A stretch of 64,000 bases of DNA, taken from Rhodococcoides fascians A44A (lineage in GTDB: Bacteria; Actinomycetota; Actinomycetes; Mycobacteriales; Mycobacteriaceae). The position numbers and the translations under genes are program-made. Positions 40,924-52,075 of the stretch are shown one piece after another. The notes below the pieces were generated by a model, which worked only from the letters and a program-made list of their open reading frames with translations, was not told the DNA's origin and ran no database searches. The DNA is taken from the NCBI RefSeq assembly GCF_000760735.1, contig NZ_JMEX01000005.1:902507-966506 (forward strand), written 5' to 3'. How positions within the stretch are numbered: the first letter of the stretch is position 1; each line of letters opens with the position of its first letter.

Positions 40924-42275
40924 CCGATCCCCCACCGGTCGAGAACCTCCGACACCACTGCCCGAACGTCCTCGTCGCTTGCCATCCGGTCCGGATCCAT
41001 CCCGTGCATACTGATCGTGACCGCAGCGTCGGTCTCGGTCGCCCATGCCGTGGAGCCACCGCCGAGCTGTCGCGCGAAATCCGCGTCCGCTCCCGAGAAC
41101 GTGGCTCTGGCAGCCACTCTCGTGGCGCGAACTCCGCCGATGGAGACGAAGTCCTCGGATAGCCGACCGAGGTTGGAACACAGCCCCTCGGCGCCGTCCG
41201 CGGGGACGGGCAGCCGTCTCGCCACCGCATCGGGCAACATCTGGACGAGGTTCAACGGGACCGCCTGGGTGGACGCGCCCGAAGCCTGTCGCGCCGAGAA
41301 TTCCTGGAATGCGGTTTTGCTCGCTTTTCGTATACGAGTGAGATCACGGTCGGCAGGATCCGGTACGGGCACTCGCACAGCGATGATCTTCGTGGAGTTC
41401 GACTCGATGTCCGTCGAGCCCCGATCGTTGTAGGGAAGCGACCACCGCAGTTCTTCTCCCGGGCGTGCGCGGCCCAGCGCAGCGGACACCGACGTCATGA
41501 CGGCGATGAACAGAGTGTTGGACGTACCACCCCACTCTGCGGCCGCCGACGCCCACTCGGATGCCGAGCAGCTGACCACGACATAGGGCGGACTCCACGG
41601 CTCCGACGTCTCGGGAACGTCGGTTCGACTCGGTCCGTCGGGCGCGATCGAGGCTTCCGACGATGACGGTGCCACGTCTGCCGCCGGTCGGACGACGGAG
41701 GTGACAGCCTGCGCGGATTTCCCCGCGAGCCACGTCGCGATCGGCCGGAGCTGGCCCACGGTGTCCGCGATGTCGGACGCGACCGAATCGACCAGCGACG
41801 GCTTCTCGCCCAGACGAGCGGAGTCTCCCACCGACACACCGGTGGATGCGCGCTCGACGGCGGCGACCATCGCCGCGCCGTCGGCAACCATGTGCGAGCA
41901 GACCAGTGACACGACCGTGCCGCCGTCTGCGACCGGAGCTGCGGACAGCAGCCATCCGGTTCCCGCTTCCGGGTCGATGTCGGCGGAGATTCGCTGTTCA
42001 GCCCAGCAGCGAACCGCATCCGTCGGGACCGAGTTGGTGGAGTAGTCCAGCGGTAGCGACGCGTTCGAGGTGACCCATCGGTGCCTGGCCGTCGGAACGA
42101 TCGGCGGTAGTACCCTCCGTGAGAGCAGCCCCGCGGACAGGTTCGCGTGCAGTTTTGCGAGCTCGGCGACTGCTACGGGGCCGTCGAACCGCCACACGAA
42201 CTGATTGAACACAGGATTACCGATTCCATGGTGCATTCGGAGGAATAGGTGATCCGCAAATCCAATTCGGGTCAT
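40908..42275 (-). CDS. Condensation/WS-DGAT-like acyltransferase B
   Basis: 455 residues, paralogue of acyltransferase A. The motif SHMVADGAA has His128, Asp132 and Gly133 at the same positions as in A. The N terminus is GFADHLFLRMHHGIG, the C-terminal part contains EGLCSNLGRLS, and it ends GHEFW. A low-complexity Pro/Ser-rich linker lies near residues 200-225 between the two halves of the fold. It is divergent from papA gene 1 across a 567-bp AT-richer region. Substrate unknown. Confidence 0.75.
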   Translation of the reverse strand: MTRIGFADHLFLRMHHGIGNPVFNQFVWRFDGPVAVAELAKLHANLSAGLLSRRVLPPIVPTARHRWVTSNASLPLDYSTNSVPTDAVRCWAEQRISADIDPEAGTGWLLSAAPVADGGTVVSLVCSHMVADGAAMVAAVERASTGVSVGDSARLGEKPSLVDSVASDIADTVGQLRPIATWLAGKSAQAVTSVVRPAADVAPSSSEASIAPDGPSRTDVPETSEPWSPPYVVVSCSASEWASAAAEWGGTSNTLFIAVMTSVSAALGRARPGEELRWSLPYNDRGSTDIESNSTKIIAVRVPVPDPADRDLTRIRKASKTAFQEFSARQASGASTQAVPLNLVQMLPDAVARRLPVPADGAEGLCSNLGRLSEDFVSIGGVRATRVAARATFSGADADFARQLGGGSTAWATETDAAVTISMHGMDPDRMASDEDVRAVVSEVLDRWGIGHEFW

Positions 42276-42842
42276 CTGCGAAAATCTACTACAAAGCCAT
42301 TGGCCGAGCAGGTTCGACGACGATCGAATAGCACCGAAAACAGCGTCGAGAATTGGAATTCACGAATTCGAAACAGAACTTCGTACGGATTGGTTCGTTT
42401 CGAATATGTGGTGCAGGCCATAACAATACCGACCAGAAAGTCTTGAAATCGCGAGGCCGACGTCTCCGCATCACGCGACGGCAGTCGACGCCCACGCCGA
42501 CGCGGTCGGTCGAACTGCATTGCCGAACAACGGGTTACGAACGACCATCAGAATGCACCCGGGCGAGACGCTCTCGGACCACAGAAACCGACACCGTCGT
42601 CAACTCGAGACCAGGTGATGAACAACACTTTTTTGCGTAGCGAATTACCGGACGATTCGCCTTAGTGTCGTCAGCGAAACCAATACCGAATGCACAATCC
42701 GCGAGAACCACGGAATGCGCGTTACAAACGGCAAGCACGGTGTCACGTCATGCGCGTGCGCTGTGACTGTCGAGTCCGGCTTCACGAATCGTCACCCATG
42801 TTGCCAGTAGCTGCTGGCCGAGCTCGGAATTGGATGCTTTCG
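42276..42842. promoter_or_regulatory. 567-bp divergent intergenic region of the acyltransferase cluster
   Basis: No convincing gene is present; short open frames lack family features. The region, especially 42276-42470 and 42605-42720, is visibly richer in A and T than its surroundings. It contains an inverted repeat at 42366-42405. It must hold promoters for acyltransferase B (leftward) and the papA operon (rightward). The size and composition suit a regulated promoter or recently acquired DNA. Confidence 0.55.
42366..42405. promoter_or_regulatory. Inverted repeat ATTCGAAAC / GTTTCGAAT
   Basis: Perfect 9-bp arms at 42366-42374 and 42397-42405, separated by 22 bp. The half-site TTCGAAAC equals the core of the tandem repeats at 39499-39534. 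It is a candidate dimer-of-dimers operator for the divergent acyltransferase B and papA genes. Overlapping this is GAATTCACGAATTC, a small direct repeat. Confidence 0.5.
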
Positions 42843-44282
42843 ATGGAATACACCGAATTGGCGGACTACCCGCTGCCCGCAGGCAAGCTGACCGAGTGGG
42901 TCCCCGCCGTCGCCTCCGAGGCGTGGCGCGAGGATCCGCGGGGGATCTCCTTCACTCACGAGGACCACTGCAGCCGAGGCAACGACGGTTCGTGGATCGG
43001 TACCGTCTTCGAGATCCATCGTCGTTACGACGTCGAGGTCATGCGCCGGACCATCGGTGCCTACATCGCACGGCACGAGGCGTTCCGCACACGCGTCGAG
43101 CGCGACGACCGAACCGGTGCCTGGAGGCGCTACACGGTCGACGCCGACGCCGTCACGGTCGACGACCGGGCCGAGTCGTCGTCGTGGAGCGAGTCGCAGG
43201 TCTTCGAACATCTCGAATCCTGGTTCGCCGACGTCGTCTCACCGACGACGTGGCCGCACTTCGTTCTGGCGACCGTCGTCCCCGAGCCGCACGTGGCCGC
43301 ATCCGTCCCGCAGCAGGACAAGTTCCTCGTCGCGTTCGCTGCCGACCACTCGGTGATGGACGCGTACAGCCAGATCTACGCGATCAACGAGTTCGACCGC
43401 CTGTACGCACATGTTCTGGACGGTGCCGAGCACGGACTCCCCGAGGTGGGCAGTTACGTGGACTTCTCCGCAGCCGAACGTGCGTTGGGTGAATCGCTGA
43501 CCGCCGACCACGACGCGGTACTGGCCTGGGACCGCTTCCTGGCTGCCGAGGACGGCCGGTTCCCGGCGTTTCCGCTCCCGTTGCGCGCGGAGAACTCGTC
43601 GGCGCCGACCGATCTCGCCACTCGTCAGAGCAGCGTGTCCTCCTGGTTGTTGACCACCGAGCAGGTCGAGGCGTTCAACGCCAAGTGCCGAGCCGCCGGC
43701 CAGAACATGCAGGCGGGAATCCTGGCGGCACTCGCTCTCGTCAACTCGCGATTGACGGGCAACGGCACGTTTCGGACGATCATGCCCATGCACACTCGCT
43801 ACGCGGAGAAGTGGGCTGCGAGCGTCGGCTGGTACGTCGGGATTCTGCCGATGGAAATCCGGCTGGACGATGCAACGACCTTCGCCGAGGCAATCGATCG
43901 GGCCAACATCGGGGCAACCGAGTACAAGGGGCTCGCCGCAATGCCGTACTCGAAGATCGCATCCCTGATGTCCTCCACCGAGATTCCTCGCTTCGTCGTC
44001 TCGTACATCGACCTGAGGTTCCTTCCGGACGGCGAGGAATGGCAGGAACGGAAGGGCCGCGCACTGCGCAGCGAGTGCCACGCGGAGGACGAGGTCTACT
44101 TCTGGATCAACCGCACCCTGCAAGGCCTGAACATCTCCGCTCGATTCCCCAGCTCGGACGTGTCGACGACCAACGTGCACAGGTTCATCACCGAGTTCGT
44201 CTCCGTGGTGACCGCTGTGATCGAGGAACCGACGGAAACCCTCGATTCTGCAGTCGCCGCCGTCGGAGCAGGGCGAGAATAG
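42843..44282 (+). CDS. PapA-type acyltransferase 1
   Basis: 479 residues, condensation-domain acyltransferase of the PapA1/2/3 type that acylates trehalose in mycobacterial sulfolipid and polyacyltrehalose synthesis. The catalytic motif is DHSVMDA, with His169 and Asp173 but Ala174 instead of the usual Gly. EVGSYVDFSAAERAL and VSYIDLRFLP are family segments shared with its three paralogues. ATG 42843 (MEYTELADYPLP) matches the start of paralogue 4 ([12 protein letters not shown]); an ATG three codons earlier exists. First gene of a three-gene operon, 17 bp before the next. Acyl donor and acceptor unknown. Confidence 0.8.
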   Translation: MEYTELADYPLPAGKLTEWVPAVASEAWREDPRGISFTHEDHCSRGNDGSWIGTVFEIHRRYDVEVMRRTIGAYIARHEAFRTRVERDDRTGAWRRYTVDADAVTVDDRAESSSWSESQVFEHLESWFADVVSPTTWPHFVLATVVPEPHVAASVPQQDKFLVAFAADHSVMDAYSQIYAINEFDRLYAHVLDGAEHGLPEVGSYVDFSAAERALGESLTADHDAVLAWDRFLAAEDGRFPAFPLPLRAENSSAPTDLATRQSSVSSWLLTTEQVEAFNAKCRAAGQNMQAGILAALALVNSRLTGNGTFRTIMPMHTRYAEKWAASVGWYVGILPMEIRLDDATTFAEAIDRANIGATEYKGLAAMPYSKIASLMSSTEIPRFVVSYIDLRFLPDGEEWQERKGRALRSECHAEDEVYFWINRTLQGLNISARFPSSDVSTTNVHRFITEFVSVVTAVIEEPTETLDSAVAAVGAGRE

Positions 44283-44299
44283 ATCCGGGAGGAGCATCG

Positions 44300-45730
44300 A
44301 TGATCATCACCGCGCTGAGCAACTGGACACCTCGACCGGGCACGCTCGTGGAGTGGCACCCCAGTCGGGCGGCGTCGGACGCTGCGCTGGCAGCCCCGGT
44401 GCACTCGGCCCCGCCGTCTTTTCTGCAGGAAGACCATCTGGTCGCGGCTGCAGCAGCGTCCGCTCGCGGTGACGTTCACCACGCCTACACCGGTGTCGCG
44501 ACCGAGATCGACGGGGCACTCGATCGGGATGCCCTCTCCCGGGCGATCGCTGCGTACGTGCTCCGGCACGAGGGATTGCGGTGCTGGTTCGAGGTGAACG
44601 GTACGCACGTCGTGCGACACCTCGCCTCGAACGGGGTCGCCGAGTTCGAACCGAGCGATGCAGGCAGCTTCGACACCGACGAGCAGTTCCAGAGTTACGT
44701 CCGTGCCCGTTTCTCCGCCGAAGCCACGGCGTTCGACTGGCCGGGATTCGTCGTCGGTGCCGTCGATCGCTCCGACGGTTTCACGCTCTACTACGGTGCG
44801 GATCACGCGTTCACCGACGGTGGTTCACAGGCGCTCGTCATCAGCGAACTCGCCGACCTGTACGCCCTGGAGATCGGCGAGGACGCTCCCGTACCTGCGG
44901 CAGCGGGCAGCCACCTCGAGTACGCGACTGCAGAGCGTGCGCTCGCGGCGACGTACGGCCCCGACGCCCCCGAGATCGCGGCGTGGAGAAGCATCTTTCG
45001 AAACAACGACGGGAAGATGCCGCGGTTCCCTCTTACCCTCGGCCTCGAGGAAGGCGAACGCGGACCGGTGCGGATCGTCGAACGCCATCTGCTCGACGCC
45101 GACGCCACCGCTGCGCTCGACCGGGCGTGCAAGGCTGCGGGTGCCCGCATCAGCAGCGGCGTGTTCGCAGCCGTCGGCATTGCCGATTTCGAACTGGCCG
45201 GCCGCACCGACTACTTCGGTATCACGGTGCTCAGCACCCGACACGTCGGTGACTACGCGCAATCACAGGGCTGGTTCGTGAACTTCGCGCCGGTCGCGTT
45301 CGCCGTCGGGGACGCCGACGCCTTCTCCGAGGTCGCCGTCAGGGCTCACGCCGGATTCGAGGCTTCGAAGAAGATCGCAGCGGTACCCGTTCATGCCGTC
45401 CTCGGCGCGCTTGCTGCCGACGGAACATTGGGCAGCGAATTGGCCGTGAGTCCGAACATGCTGTCCTACATCGATTTTCGATGGTTCCCCGGTGTCGGCC
45501 GTCCTGCCGATACTCGGGGTGAGCATTTCACCGGCGAAGGCAGGACGTCCAACGCGTCGATGTGGATCAACCGCGACGCAGACCACCTCTACTTGTGCGC
45601 GCAGGTACCCGACAATCCGGTTGCCGCCGAGTCGGTCGAGCGCTATCACTCGCACCTGCAGAGCATCCTGGAATCGGTTGCCCGTGACGGCGACTACGCG
45701 ATACGGGTGGCCGAAGTCGTCGGTGGTTGA
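44300..45730 (+). CDS. PapA-type acyltransferase 2
   Basis: 476 residues. The N terminus (LSNWTPRPGTLVEWHPS) is close in pattern to M. tuberculosis PapA1, which starts with a similar WDPAPGVLVSWHP. The motif DHAFTDG is complete: His169, Asp173, Gly174. LSYIDFRWFPG and a C-terminal SMWINRDADHLYLCAQVPDN follow. A strong GGGAGGAG ribosome site lies 5 bp before ATG. It starts 17 bp after PapA-type 1 and ends 3 bp before PapA-type 3, so all three are translated together. Probably acylates a sugar such as trehalose or glucose. Confidence 0.82.
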   Translation: MIITALSNWTPRPGTLVEWHPSRAASDAALAAPVHSAPPSFLQEDHLVAAAAASARGDVHHAYTGVATEIDGALDRDALSRAIAAYVLRHEGLRCWFEVNGTHVVRHLASNGVAEFEPSDAGSFDTDEQFQSYVRARFSAEATAFDWPGFVVGAVDRSDGFTLYYGADHAFTDGGSQALVISELADLYALEIGEDAPVPAAAGSHLEYATAERALAATYGPDAPEIAAWRSIFRNNDGKMPRFPLTLGLEEGERGPVRIVERHLLDADATAALDRACKAAGARISSGVFAAVGIADFELAGRTDYFGITVLSTRHVGDYAQSQGWFVNFAPVAFAVGDADAFSEVAVRAHAGFEASKKIAAVPVHAVLGALAADGTLGSELAVSPNMLSYIDFRWFPGVGRPADTRGEHFTGEGRTSNASMWINRDADHLYLCAQVPDNPVAAESVERYHSHLQSILESVARDGDYAIRVAEVVGG

Positions 45731-45733
45731 CCG

Positions 45734-47134
45734 GTGCGAGTGACCTCGATAGCCGACTTCCACACCGCACCGGGGCAGTACCTGGAGTGGCCGGTCGTGA
45801 TGCGCGCAGGTACTGCGTCGTCCGTTCCGCCGTCGTTCAATCAGAGCTTCCATCTGTCGTCCGCACTCGAGCCTGCGGTCGGCAGTGGCACTGACACGGC
45901 ATCGGTATGGATCGCGGTCGCCTTCGACGTCGACGGACCGATCGACATCGATGCTCTCACTTCTGCTTTCGGTACGTTCGTGCGCCGCCACCCGGCTCTG
46001 CGGACCTCGTTCGCCGCGCGAGACGGCGTCGTCGCTCGGCGCGTGTACGAGCCGGACGAGGTCGACGTCATGACACCGACGTCGGTGATCGTCGACGGAT
46101 CCGCAGCGCTCACCGCGCACATTCGCGCGCGGTTCGACGTCCTCTGCCACCCCGCCCGCATTCCGTCGTATTCGCTCGCGGCGGTGAGCCGTACGAGCCG
46201 TTCGACTGTGGTGTGCGGTTTCGATCATGCTCACGTCGATGCGGTCTCGATGACGGTCGCGGCCGAGGAGATCTCGCATCTCTACGCGGCACACCGCGTG
46301 CAGGACGCGGCGGCCCTTCCCGAGGTCGGGAGTTTCGTCGACTTCTGCGCTACCGAGATCGCCGCTCCCGTGGTCGATCTCACGGACCCTCGCCTGCAGG
46401 CGTGGGCGAATTTCTTCGCGAGCTGCGGGAACCGGACACCCGAATTTCCTTTCGACCTCGGCGTGCCGTCCGGTACTCGCGCACCTCAGGCCACGACCGT
46501 GCACCGCCTTGCCGACGCCGCCGAGGCCGCCGCGTTCGAACAGGCCTGTCGAGATCTGGGCGGCGGTAGTTTCGCCGCAGTCGCCGCAGCGATGGCGCAG
46601 GCGTCGGCGGACATCGGTGGCCCGAGCACTCTCCCGCTGCTCTTTCCACTGCACACCCGTCGCGAAGCCCGGTACGAGCAGGCGATCGGATGGTTCACCA
46701 CCAACGCTCCGATGAACGTCGAGGTGTTCGAGACGTTCGCGGGCACACTCGCCTCGGCACAGTCGTCCTTTCGGGATGCACTCGCGCTCGGGACCGTGCC
46801 GATACCCCGCGTCCTCGAAGCCGTGGGCGACACCCTCACGCGCGGGCGCGGCGACGTCTTCATGATCTCCTACGTCGACTACCGGCGCCTGCCCGGAGCC
46901 GACGCCACCGGCCGCAACGCGCACCACATCAGCAACGTCACCACTGCCGACGACGCTCAGTTCTGGGTGTCGCGGACCCAGGACGGGCTTGCGCTGCGTT
47001 CACGTTTTCCGGACACGACGCAGGCGCACATCGTGATCGAGCGTTTCGTCCGAGCACTGCAGTCGGTCGTCCGTGCCGCGGCATCGGACCCGGTGGACAC
47101 CAGTGACCTCTTGCTTCTCGGCCCGAGCGCATAG
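45734..47134 (+). CDS. PapA-type acyltransferase 3
   Basis: 466 residues, GTG start, 3 bp after PapA-type 2. The motif DHAHVDA has His165 and Asp169, with Ala170 replacing Gly, as in PapA-type 1. [12 protein letters not shown] and [11 protein letters not shown] match the paralogues. It lacks some of the insertions of the others and is the shortest of the four. Last gene of the papA run; sseA starts 74 bp later on the same strand. Confidence 0.8.
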   Translation: MRVTSIADFHTAPGQYLEWPVVMRAGTASSVPPSFNQSFHLSSALEPAVGSGTDTASVWIAVAFDVDGPIDIDALTSAFGTFVRRHPALRTSFAARDGVVARRVYEPDEVDVMTPTSVIVDGSAALTAHIRARFDVLCHPARIPSYSLAAVSRTSRSTVVCGFDHAHVDAVSMTVAAEEISHLYAAHRVQDAAALPEVGSFVDFCATEIAAPVVDLTDPRLQAWANFFASCGNRTPEFPFDLGVPSGTRAPQATTVHRLADAAEAAAFEQACRDLGGGSFAAVAAAMAQASADIGGPSTLPLLFPLHTRREARYEQAIGWFTTNAPMNVEVFETFAGTLASAQSSFRDALALGTVPIPRVLEAVGDTLTRGRGDVFMISYVDYRRLPGADATGRNAHHISNVTTADDAQFWVSRTQDGLALRSRFPDTTQAHIVIERFVRALQSVVRAAASDPVDTSDLLLLGPSA

Positions 47135-47208
47135 GATCGATGCAGTCAGCTCGTCACCCGGCGAACTGCTCATCTCCCTCTCGAATTCTCAGTAGGAGCG
47201 AAGAAGAA

Positions 47209-48105
<897 letters not shown>

Positions 48106-48109
48106 CGCC

Positions 48110-48532
48110 GTGGCCGATTCTCAGGGCATGCCTGACACCCTGGCCGAGATCGTCGAGGATTTCGCGGCGGTCGGGGGCCAGGACAAGCTTCAGTTGCTGC
48201 TCGAGTTCAGCCGTGAGCTTCCCGAGCTGCCTGCTCACCTCGAGCAGGCAGCGATGGAGCCCGTTCCGGAGTGCCAGTCCCCACTGTTTCTCTCCGTGGA
48301 CGCCGACGACCGAGACCATGTGCAGCTGCACTTCAGCGCGCCGCCGGAGGCACCGACGACGCGCGGCTTCGCGTCGATCCTTCATCAGGGCCTCGACGGT
48401 CACAGTGCGCAGGACATTCTGGACGTGCCGGACGACTTCTATCTGGCGCTCGGGTTGGGTGACGCGGTGAGCCCGCTCCGGCTGCGCGGGATGTCCGCGA
48501 TGTTGGCTCGCATCAAACGACATCTGAGGTGA
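48110..48532 (+). CDS. SufE-family sulfur acceptor protein
   Basis: 140 residues. Cys55 in [12 protein letters not shown] is the sulfur-accepting cysteine of SufE/CsdE proteins, which take persulfide from cysteine desulfurases for Fe-S assembly. Helical C-terminal half with [18 protein letters not shown]. The GTG start is 4 bp after sseA, so the two sulfur-transfer proteins are co-translated. Matches Rv3284. Confidence 0.92.
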   Translation: MADSQGMPDTLAEIVEDFAAVGGQDKLQLLLEFSRELPELPAHLEQAAMEPVPECQSPLFLSVDADDRDHVQLHFSAPPEAPTTRGFASILHQGLDGHSAQDILDVPDDFYLALGLGDAVSPLRLRGMSAMLARIKRHLR

Positions 48533-48541
48533 CCGGCCGTC

Positions 48542-48571
48542 TTGATCGATACACTTCGGGCTCGGTACACT
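48542..48571 (+). promoter_or_regulatory. Putative sigma-A-like promoter for PapA-type 4
   Basis: TTGATC at 48542-48547 and TACACT at 48566-48571 with an 18-bp spacer. It lies in the 90-bp gap after the sufE-like gene and about 50 bp before the PapA-type 4 start. Assigned by eye to the TTGACA/TATAAT pattern. Confidence 0.4.
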
Positions 48572-48622
48572 CGGCCAGAGTAGTTGTCTGTTCAAGTCAC
48601 CGGGAAAGATGGTCAGTGCCGC

Positions 48623-50098
48623 ATGGAATTCACCGAGCTGGCTGACTACGCCATTCCCGCTGGAACCATCACCGAGTGGATTCCCAGCGTCGGGCCGCAC
48701 GCCACCACTCCGGTTCTGGCCGGGTGGCAGCCCGACAGCCGACCCACGTCGTACGTCCACGAGGCGCATCTACGCTCCAGCCTCGCCAGCCCCAGGCGGG
48801 GGCGGGAGAGCTGGCTGGGCGCAGCATTCGAGATCGACGGCCCGCTGGACAAGCCCGCGTTCCGGCGCGCCGTCCTCGCGTGGATCGACCGTCACGAATC
48901 GATGCGCTCGCACGCGTCGATCGACGAGGATTCCGGTGCACTGTCTCGTGTGACCGCAGCCGAGGGCGCCATCGACGTCTGGCAGGTGGAGCAGGAACGC
49001 TGCGTTCAGTCCAGTGAGGTCTACGAGCACCTTCAGTACCTGTTCGACGAATTCACGTCACCGCTGGCGTGGCCCGCCTACGCTTTCGTGACGCTCGAGC
49101 CGCTGGCCGAGGAAGCCTCGAATCGCGTCACTGTCTTCTTCGCCGCGGACCACTCGATCATCGACGGACTGTCCACCGTTCTCGTCGCGCACGAGATCTC
49201 CGCCCTGTATGCGGAGGCCAAGGATCAGGTGCCCGCGGGGTTGTTCGAGGCAGGTTCCTACCTCGACTTCGGCGTGTCCGAGCGGCGGGTGCACGAGGAA
49301 CTGGAGAACACGCACGACGCCGTCCTGGCGTGGAAGCATTTCTTGGACGAGGGCAACGGTGAGTTGCCGGCATTCCCGCTGGACATCGGTCGTCCGGGCG
49401 GCGTGCACGCACCGCAGAGCGGCCTGTCGGCGTGGATTCTCGATGCGGAGCGAGCCGACGCTTTCTCGGTGGCGTGCCGGAAGACAGGCAACAGGCTGTT
49501 CTCCGGCCTGCTCGCGGCGTTGGCTGTCGCGGGCGCGGAACTTTCCGGCGACACTCGGTTTCGCACCATCACACCGGTCCACACCCGAGACCAGCCACAC
49601 TGGGTGTCCTCGCTCGGCTGGTTCGTCGGGCTGTGCCCGCTGTCGTTCGACATCGCCGACGCGGAATCGTTCGGCTCCATCGTGGCTCAGGCGACCGAGC
49701 AGGTCACGGCGACGAAGCCTGTAGCCCGGGTACCTCTGGATCGCGTCTTCCGGGCGCTCGACGCGTCGGCGAAACCGCGTTTCGTCGTCTCCTTCATGGA
49801 CGTGCGCTTCGCCCCCATGGCCGAGAACTGGCACGACTGGAATGCTCGCGCGTTGCGCAGCAGGCAGTACGACCACGACGTCTACATCTGGATCAACCGG
49901 ACGCCTCGCGGGATCAACATCTCCGCGCGCTACCCCAACACCGAGGAAGCGACGTCGAACGTGCACCAGTACGTCGGCGCACTTCGCCGGATCGTCGACG
50001 AGGTGGTCGATACCGGCAGTTACGCCCTCTCCGGTCGAGCAGGGCGTGAGCGCAACCTCGACGCGTCCAGTACCGGCCCGATTGCTACCAATCAGTAG
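48623..50098 (+). CDS. PapA-type acyltransferase 4
   Basis: 491 residues. The start [23 protein letters not shown] closely parallels PapA-type 1 (residues 1-20), so these two are the nearest paralogues. The motif DHSIIDG is complete: His177, Asp181, Gly182. [15 protein letters not shown] and [10 protein letters not shown] follow. An in-frame GTG at 48584 would add 13 residues. It is separated from the other three by sseA-sufE and inserted directly upstream of accA3, which are adjacent genes in M. tuberculosis. It has its own promoter-like sequence. Confidence 0.8.
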   Translation: MEFTELADYAIPAGTITEWIPSVGPHATTPVLAGWQPDSRPTSYVHEAHLRSSLASPRRGRESWLGAAFEIDGPLDKPAFRRAVLAWIDRHESMRSHASIDEDSGALSRVTAAEGAIDVWQVEQERCVQSSEVYEHLQYLFDEFTSPLAWPAYAFVTLEPLAEEASNRVTVFFAADHSIIDGLSTVLVAHEISALYAEAKDQVPAGLFEAGSYLDFGVSERRVHEELENTHDAVLAWKHFLDEGNGELPAFPLDIGRPGGVHAPQSGLSAWILDAERADAFSVACRKTGNRLFSGLLAALAVAGAELSGDTRFRTITPVHTRDQPHWVSSLGWFVGLCPLSFDIADAESFGSIVAQATEQVTATKPVARVPLDRVFRALDASAKPRFVVSFMDVRFAPMAENWHDWNARALRSRQYDHDVYIWINRTPRGINISARYPNTEEATSNVHQYVGALRRIVDEVVDTGSYALSGRAGRERNLDASSTGPIATNQ

Positions 50099-50115
50099 GT
50101 AGTGACTCGATTTTT

Positions 50116-50128
50116 GGGGAGGTTCCCC
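50116..50128 (+). terminator. Short hairpin after PapA-type 4
   Basis: GGGGA (50116-50120), loop GGT, TCCCC (50124-50128), 18 bp past the stop codon, with the T run before rather than after the stem on this strand. As a terminator it is weak; it may instead be part of the accA3 leader. Confidence 0.3.
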
Positions 50129-50244
50129 ATAATCACCATCCAGTTTCGGTTGTCTTCGGGGCTGTGCTTAAACTCCGAAGAGACGCTCGTACCAGTGCGG
50201 CACGAAACGGCCAGCACGGAACACTCGACACCACAGGAGGCTCA

Positions 50245-52038
50245 GTGCCCAGCCATGCCAGTGCGCATATCACCAAGGTCCTCGTCGCTAATCGCGGCGA
50301 GATTGCAGTTCGGGTGATCAGAGCAGCAGCAGATGCAGGCCTGAGAAGTGTCGCGGTCTACGCAGAACCCGACGCCGACGCCCCCCACGTCCGCCTCGCC
50401 GACGAAGCCTTCGCCCTCGGCGGCCAGACCTCGGCGGAATCGTATTTGGTCATCGACAAACTCTTGGGCGCCGCAGCCAAGTCCGGTGCCGACGCCATCC
50501 ACCCCGGCTATGGCTTCCTCTCCGAAAACGCCGACTTCGCCCAGGCCGTCATCGACGCAGGCCTGATCTGGATCGGACCCTCCCCCCAATCCATCCGCGA
50601 CCTCGGCGACAAAGTCACCGCCCGCCACATCGCCGCCCGCGCCAAAGCACCCTCCGTTCCCGGCACCGCAGAACCGGTGAAGGACGCCGAGGAAATCCTT
50701 GCCTTCGCCGACGAACACGGCCTCCCCATCGCCATCAAAGCCGCCTTCGGCGGCGGCGGCCGCGGTATGAAGGTCGCCCGCACCCGCGAAGAGATCCCCG
50801 AGCTGTTCGACTCCGCCACCCGCGAAGCCGTCGCAGCGTTCGGTCGCGGTGAATGCTTCGTCGAGCGCTACCTCGACAAGCCCCGCCACGTCGAAGCACA
50901 GGTCATCGCCGACCAGCACGGCAACGTCGTCGTCGCAGGCACCCGCGACTGCTCCCTGCAGCGCCGCTTCCAGAAGCTCGTCGAGGAAGCACCGGCACCG
51001 TTCCTCACCGACGCCCAGCGCGCCGAGATCCATTCCTCCGCCAAGGCCATCTGCAAAGAGGCCGGTTACTACGGCGCCGGGACCGTGGAATACCTCGTCG
51101 GCCAGGACGGCCTGGTCTCCTTCCTCGAGGTCAACACCCGACTTCAGGTCGAGCACCCCGTCACCGAAGAGACCTCCGGCATCGACCTGGTGCTGCAGCA
51201 GTTCCGCATCGCCAACGGCGAAGAGCTCTCCATTACCGAAGATCCCGCCCCGCGTGGACACTCGTTCGAGTTCCGCATCAACGGTGAGGACGCAGGCCGC
51301 GGCTTCCTGCCCGCTCCCGGCCCGGTCACCACGTTCGTCGCGCCGTCCGGTCCCGGTGTGCGCGTGGACTCCGGTGTCGAATCCGGCTCGGTCATCGGTG
51401 GCCAGTTCGACTCCATGCTCGCCAAGCTGATCGTCACCGGCGCCACCCGCGAGGAAGCCCTCGCGCGTTCGCGTCGCGCGTTGGCCGAATTCAAGGTCGA
51501 AGGCCTCGCCACGGTCATCCCGTTCCACGCGGCCGTCGTCTCCGATCCCGCATTCATCGGTGACGGAGAATCCTTCGACGTCCACACCCGCTGGATCGAA
51601 ACCGAATGGGACAACCAGGTACCCCCGTTCACCGCAGGCGAAGCGTTGGACGAGGACGAGGCGCTGCCGCGCCAGGCCGTCGTCGTCGAGGTCGGAGGCC
51701 GACGCGTCGAGGTGTCCCTGCCCGGCCAGTTCTCCCTCGGCGGCGGCGCAGGTGCGACCGACGGTGCAATTCGCCGCAAGCCCAAGCCCCGCACACGCGG
51801 CGGCGCAGGCGCCGGAGCTGCCTCCGGTGACGCTGTCACCGCACCCATGCAAGGCACCGTCGTCAAGGTCGCCGTCGAAGAAGGACAAGAAGTCGCCGAA
51901 GGCGACCTCATCGCCGTGCTCGAAGCCATGAAAATGGAAAACCCCGTCAACGCCCACAAAGCAGGCACAGTGACCGGCCTCGCCGTCCAACCAGGATCCG
52001 CCATCACCCAGGGCACCGTCCTCGCAGAACTGAAGTAG
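50245..52038 (+). CDS. accA3: Acyl-CoA carboxylase alpha subunit (biotin carboxylase plus BCCP) AccA3-type
   Basis: 597 residues. Biotin carboxylase (1 to about 450) with [14 protein letters not shown], the ATP-grasp loop [10 protein letters not shown] and [15 protein letters not shown]. After a low-complexity Gly/Ala linker the biotinyl domain carries EAMKMENP with biotin-accepting Lys563. It serves several AccD subunits, including AccD5 in this window, for malonyl- and methylmalonyl-CoA. GTG 50245 is preceded by AGGAGG. Codon choice is extremely C-ending, like accD5. The 146 bp upstream should hold its promoter. Confidence 0.96.
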   Translation: MPSHASAHITKVLVANRGEIAVRVIRAAADAGLRSVAVYAEPDADAPHVRLADEAFALGGQTSAESYLVIDKLLGAAAKSGADAIHPGYGFLSENADFAQAVIDAGLIWIGPSPQSIRDLGDKVTARHIAARAKAPSVPGTAEPVKDAEEILAFADEHGLPIAIKAAFGGGGRGMKVARTREEIPELFDSATREAVAAFGRGECFVERYLDKPRHVEAQVIADQHGNVVVAGTRDCSLQRRFQKLVEEAPAPFLTDAQRAEIHSSAKAICKEAGYYGAGTVEYLVGQDGLVSFLEVNTRLQVEHPVTEETSGIDLVLQQFRIANGEELSITEDPAPRGHSFEFRINGEDAGRGFLPAPGPVTTFVAPSGPGVRVDSGVESGSVIGGQFDSMLAKLIVTGATREEALARSRRALAEFKVEGLATVIPFHAAVVSDPAFIGDGESFDVHTRWIETEWDNQVPPFTAGEALDEDEALPRQAVVVEVGGRRVEVSLPGQFSLGGGAGATDGAIRRKPKPRTRGGAGAGAASGDAVTAPMQGTVVKVAVEEGQEVAEGDLIAVLEAMKMENPVNAHKAGTVTGLAVQPGSAITQGTVLAELK

Positions 52039-52075
52039 TACGAAAGAAAGCGACGTCCGGGTTAGTCTGTCTGTC

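Noticed and set aside
42249..42446. 65-codon frame in the 567-bp intergenic region
   Set aside because: Overlaps the start of acyltransferase B, has no motif or ribosome site, and sits on the inverted repeat.
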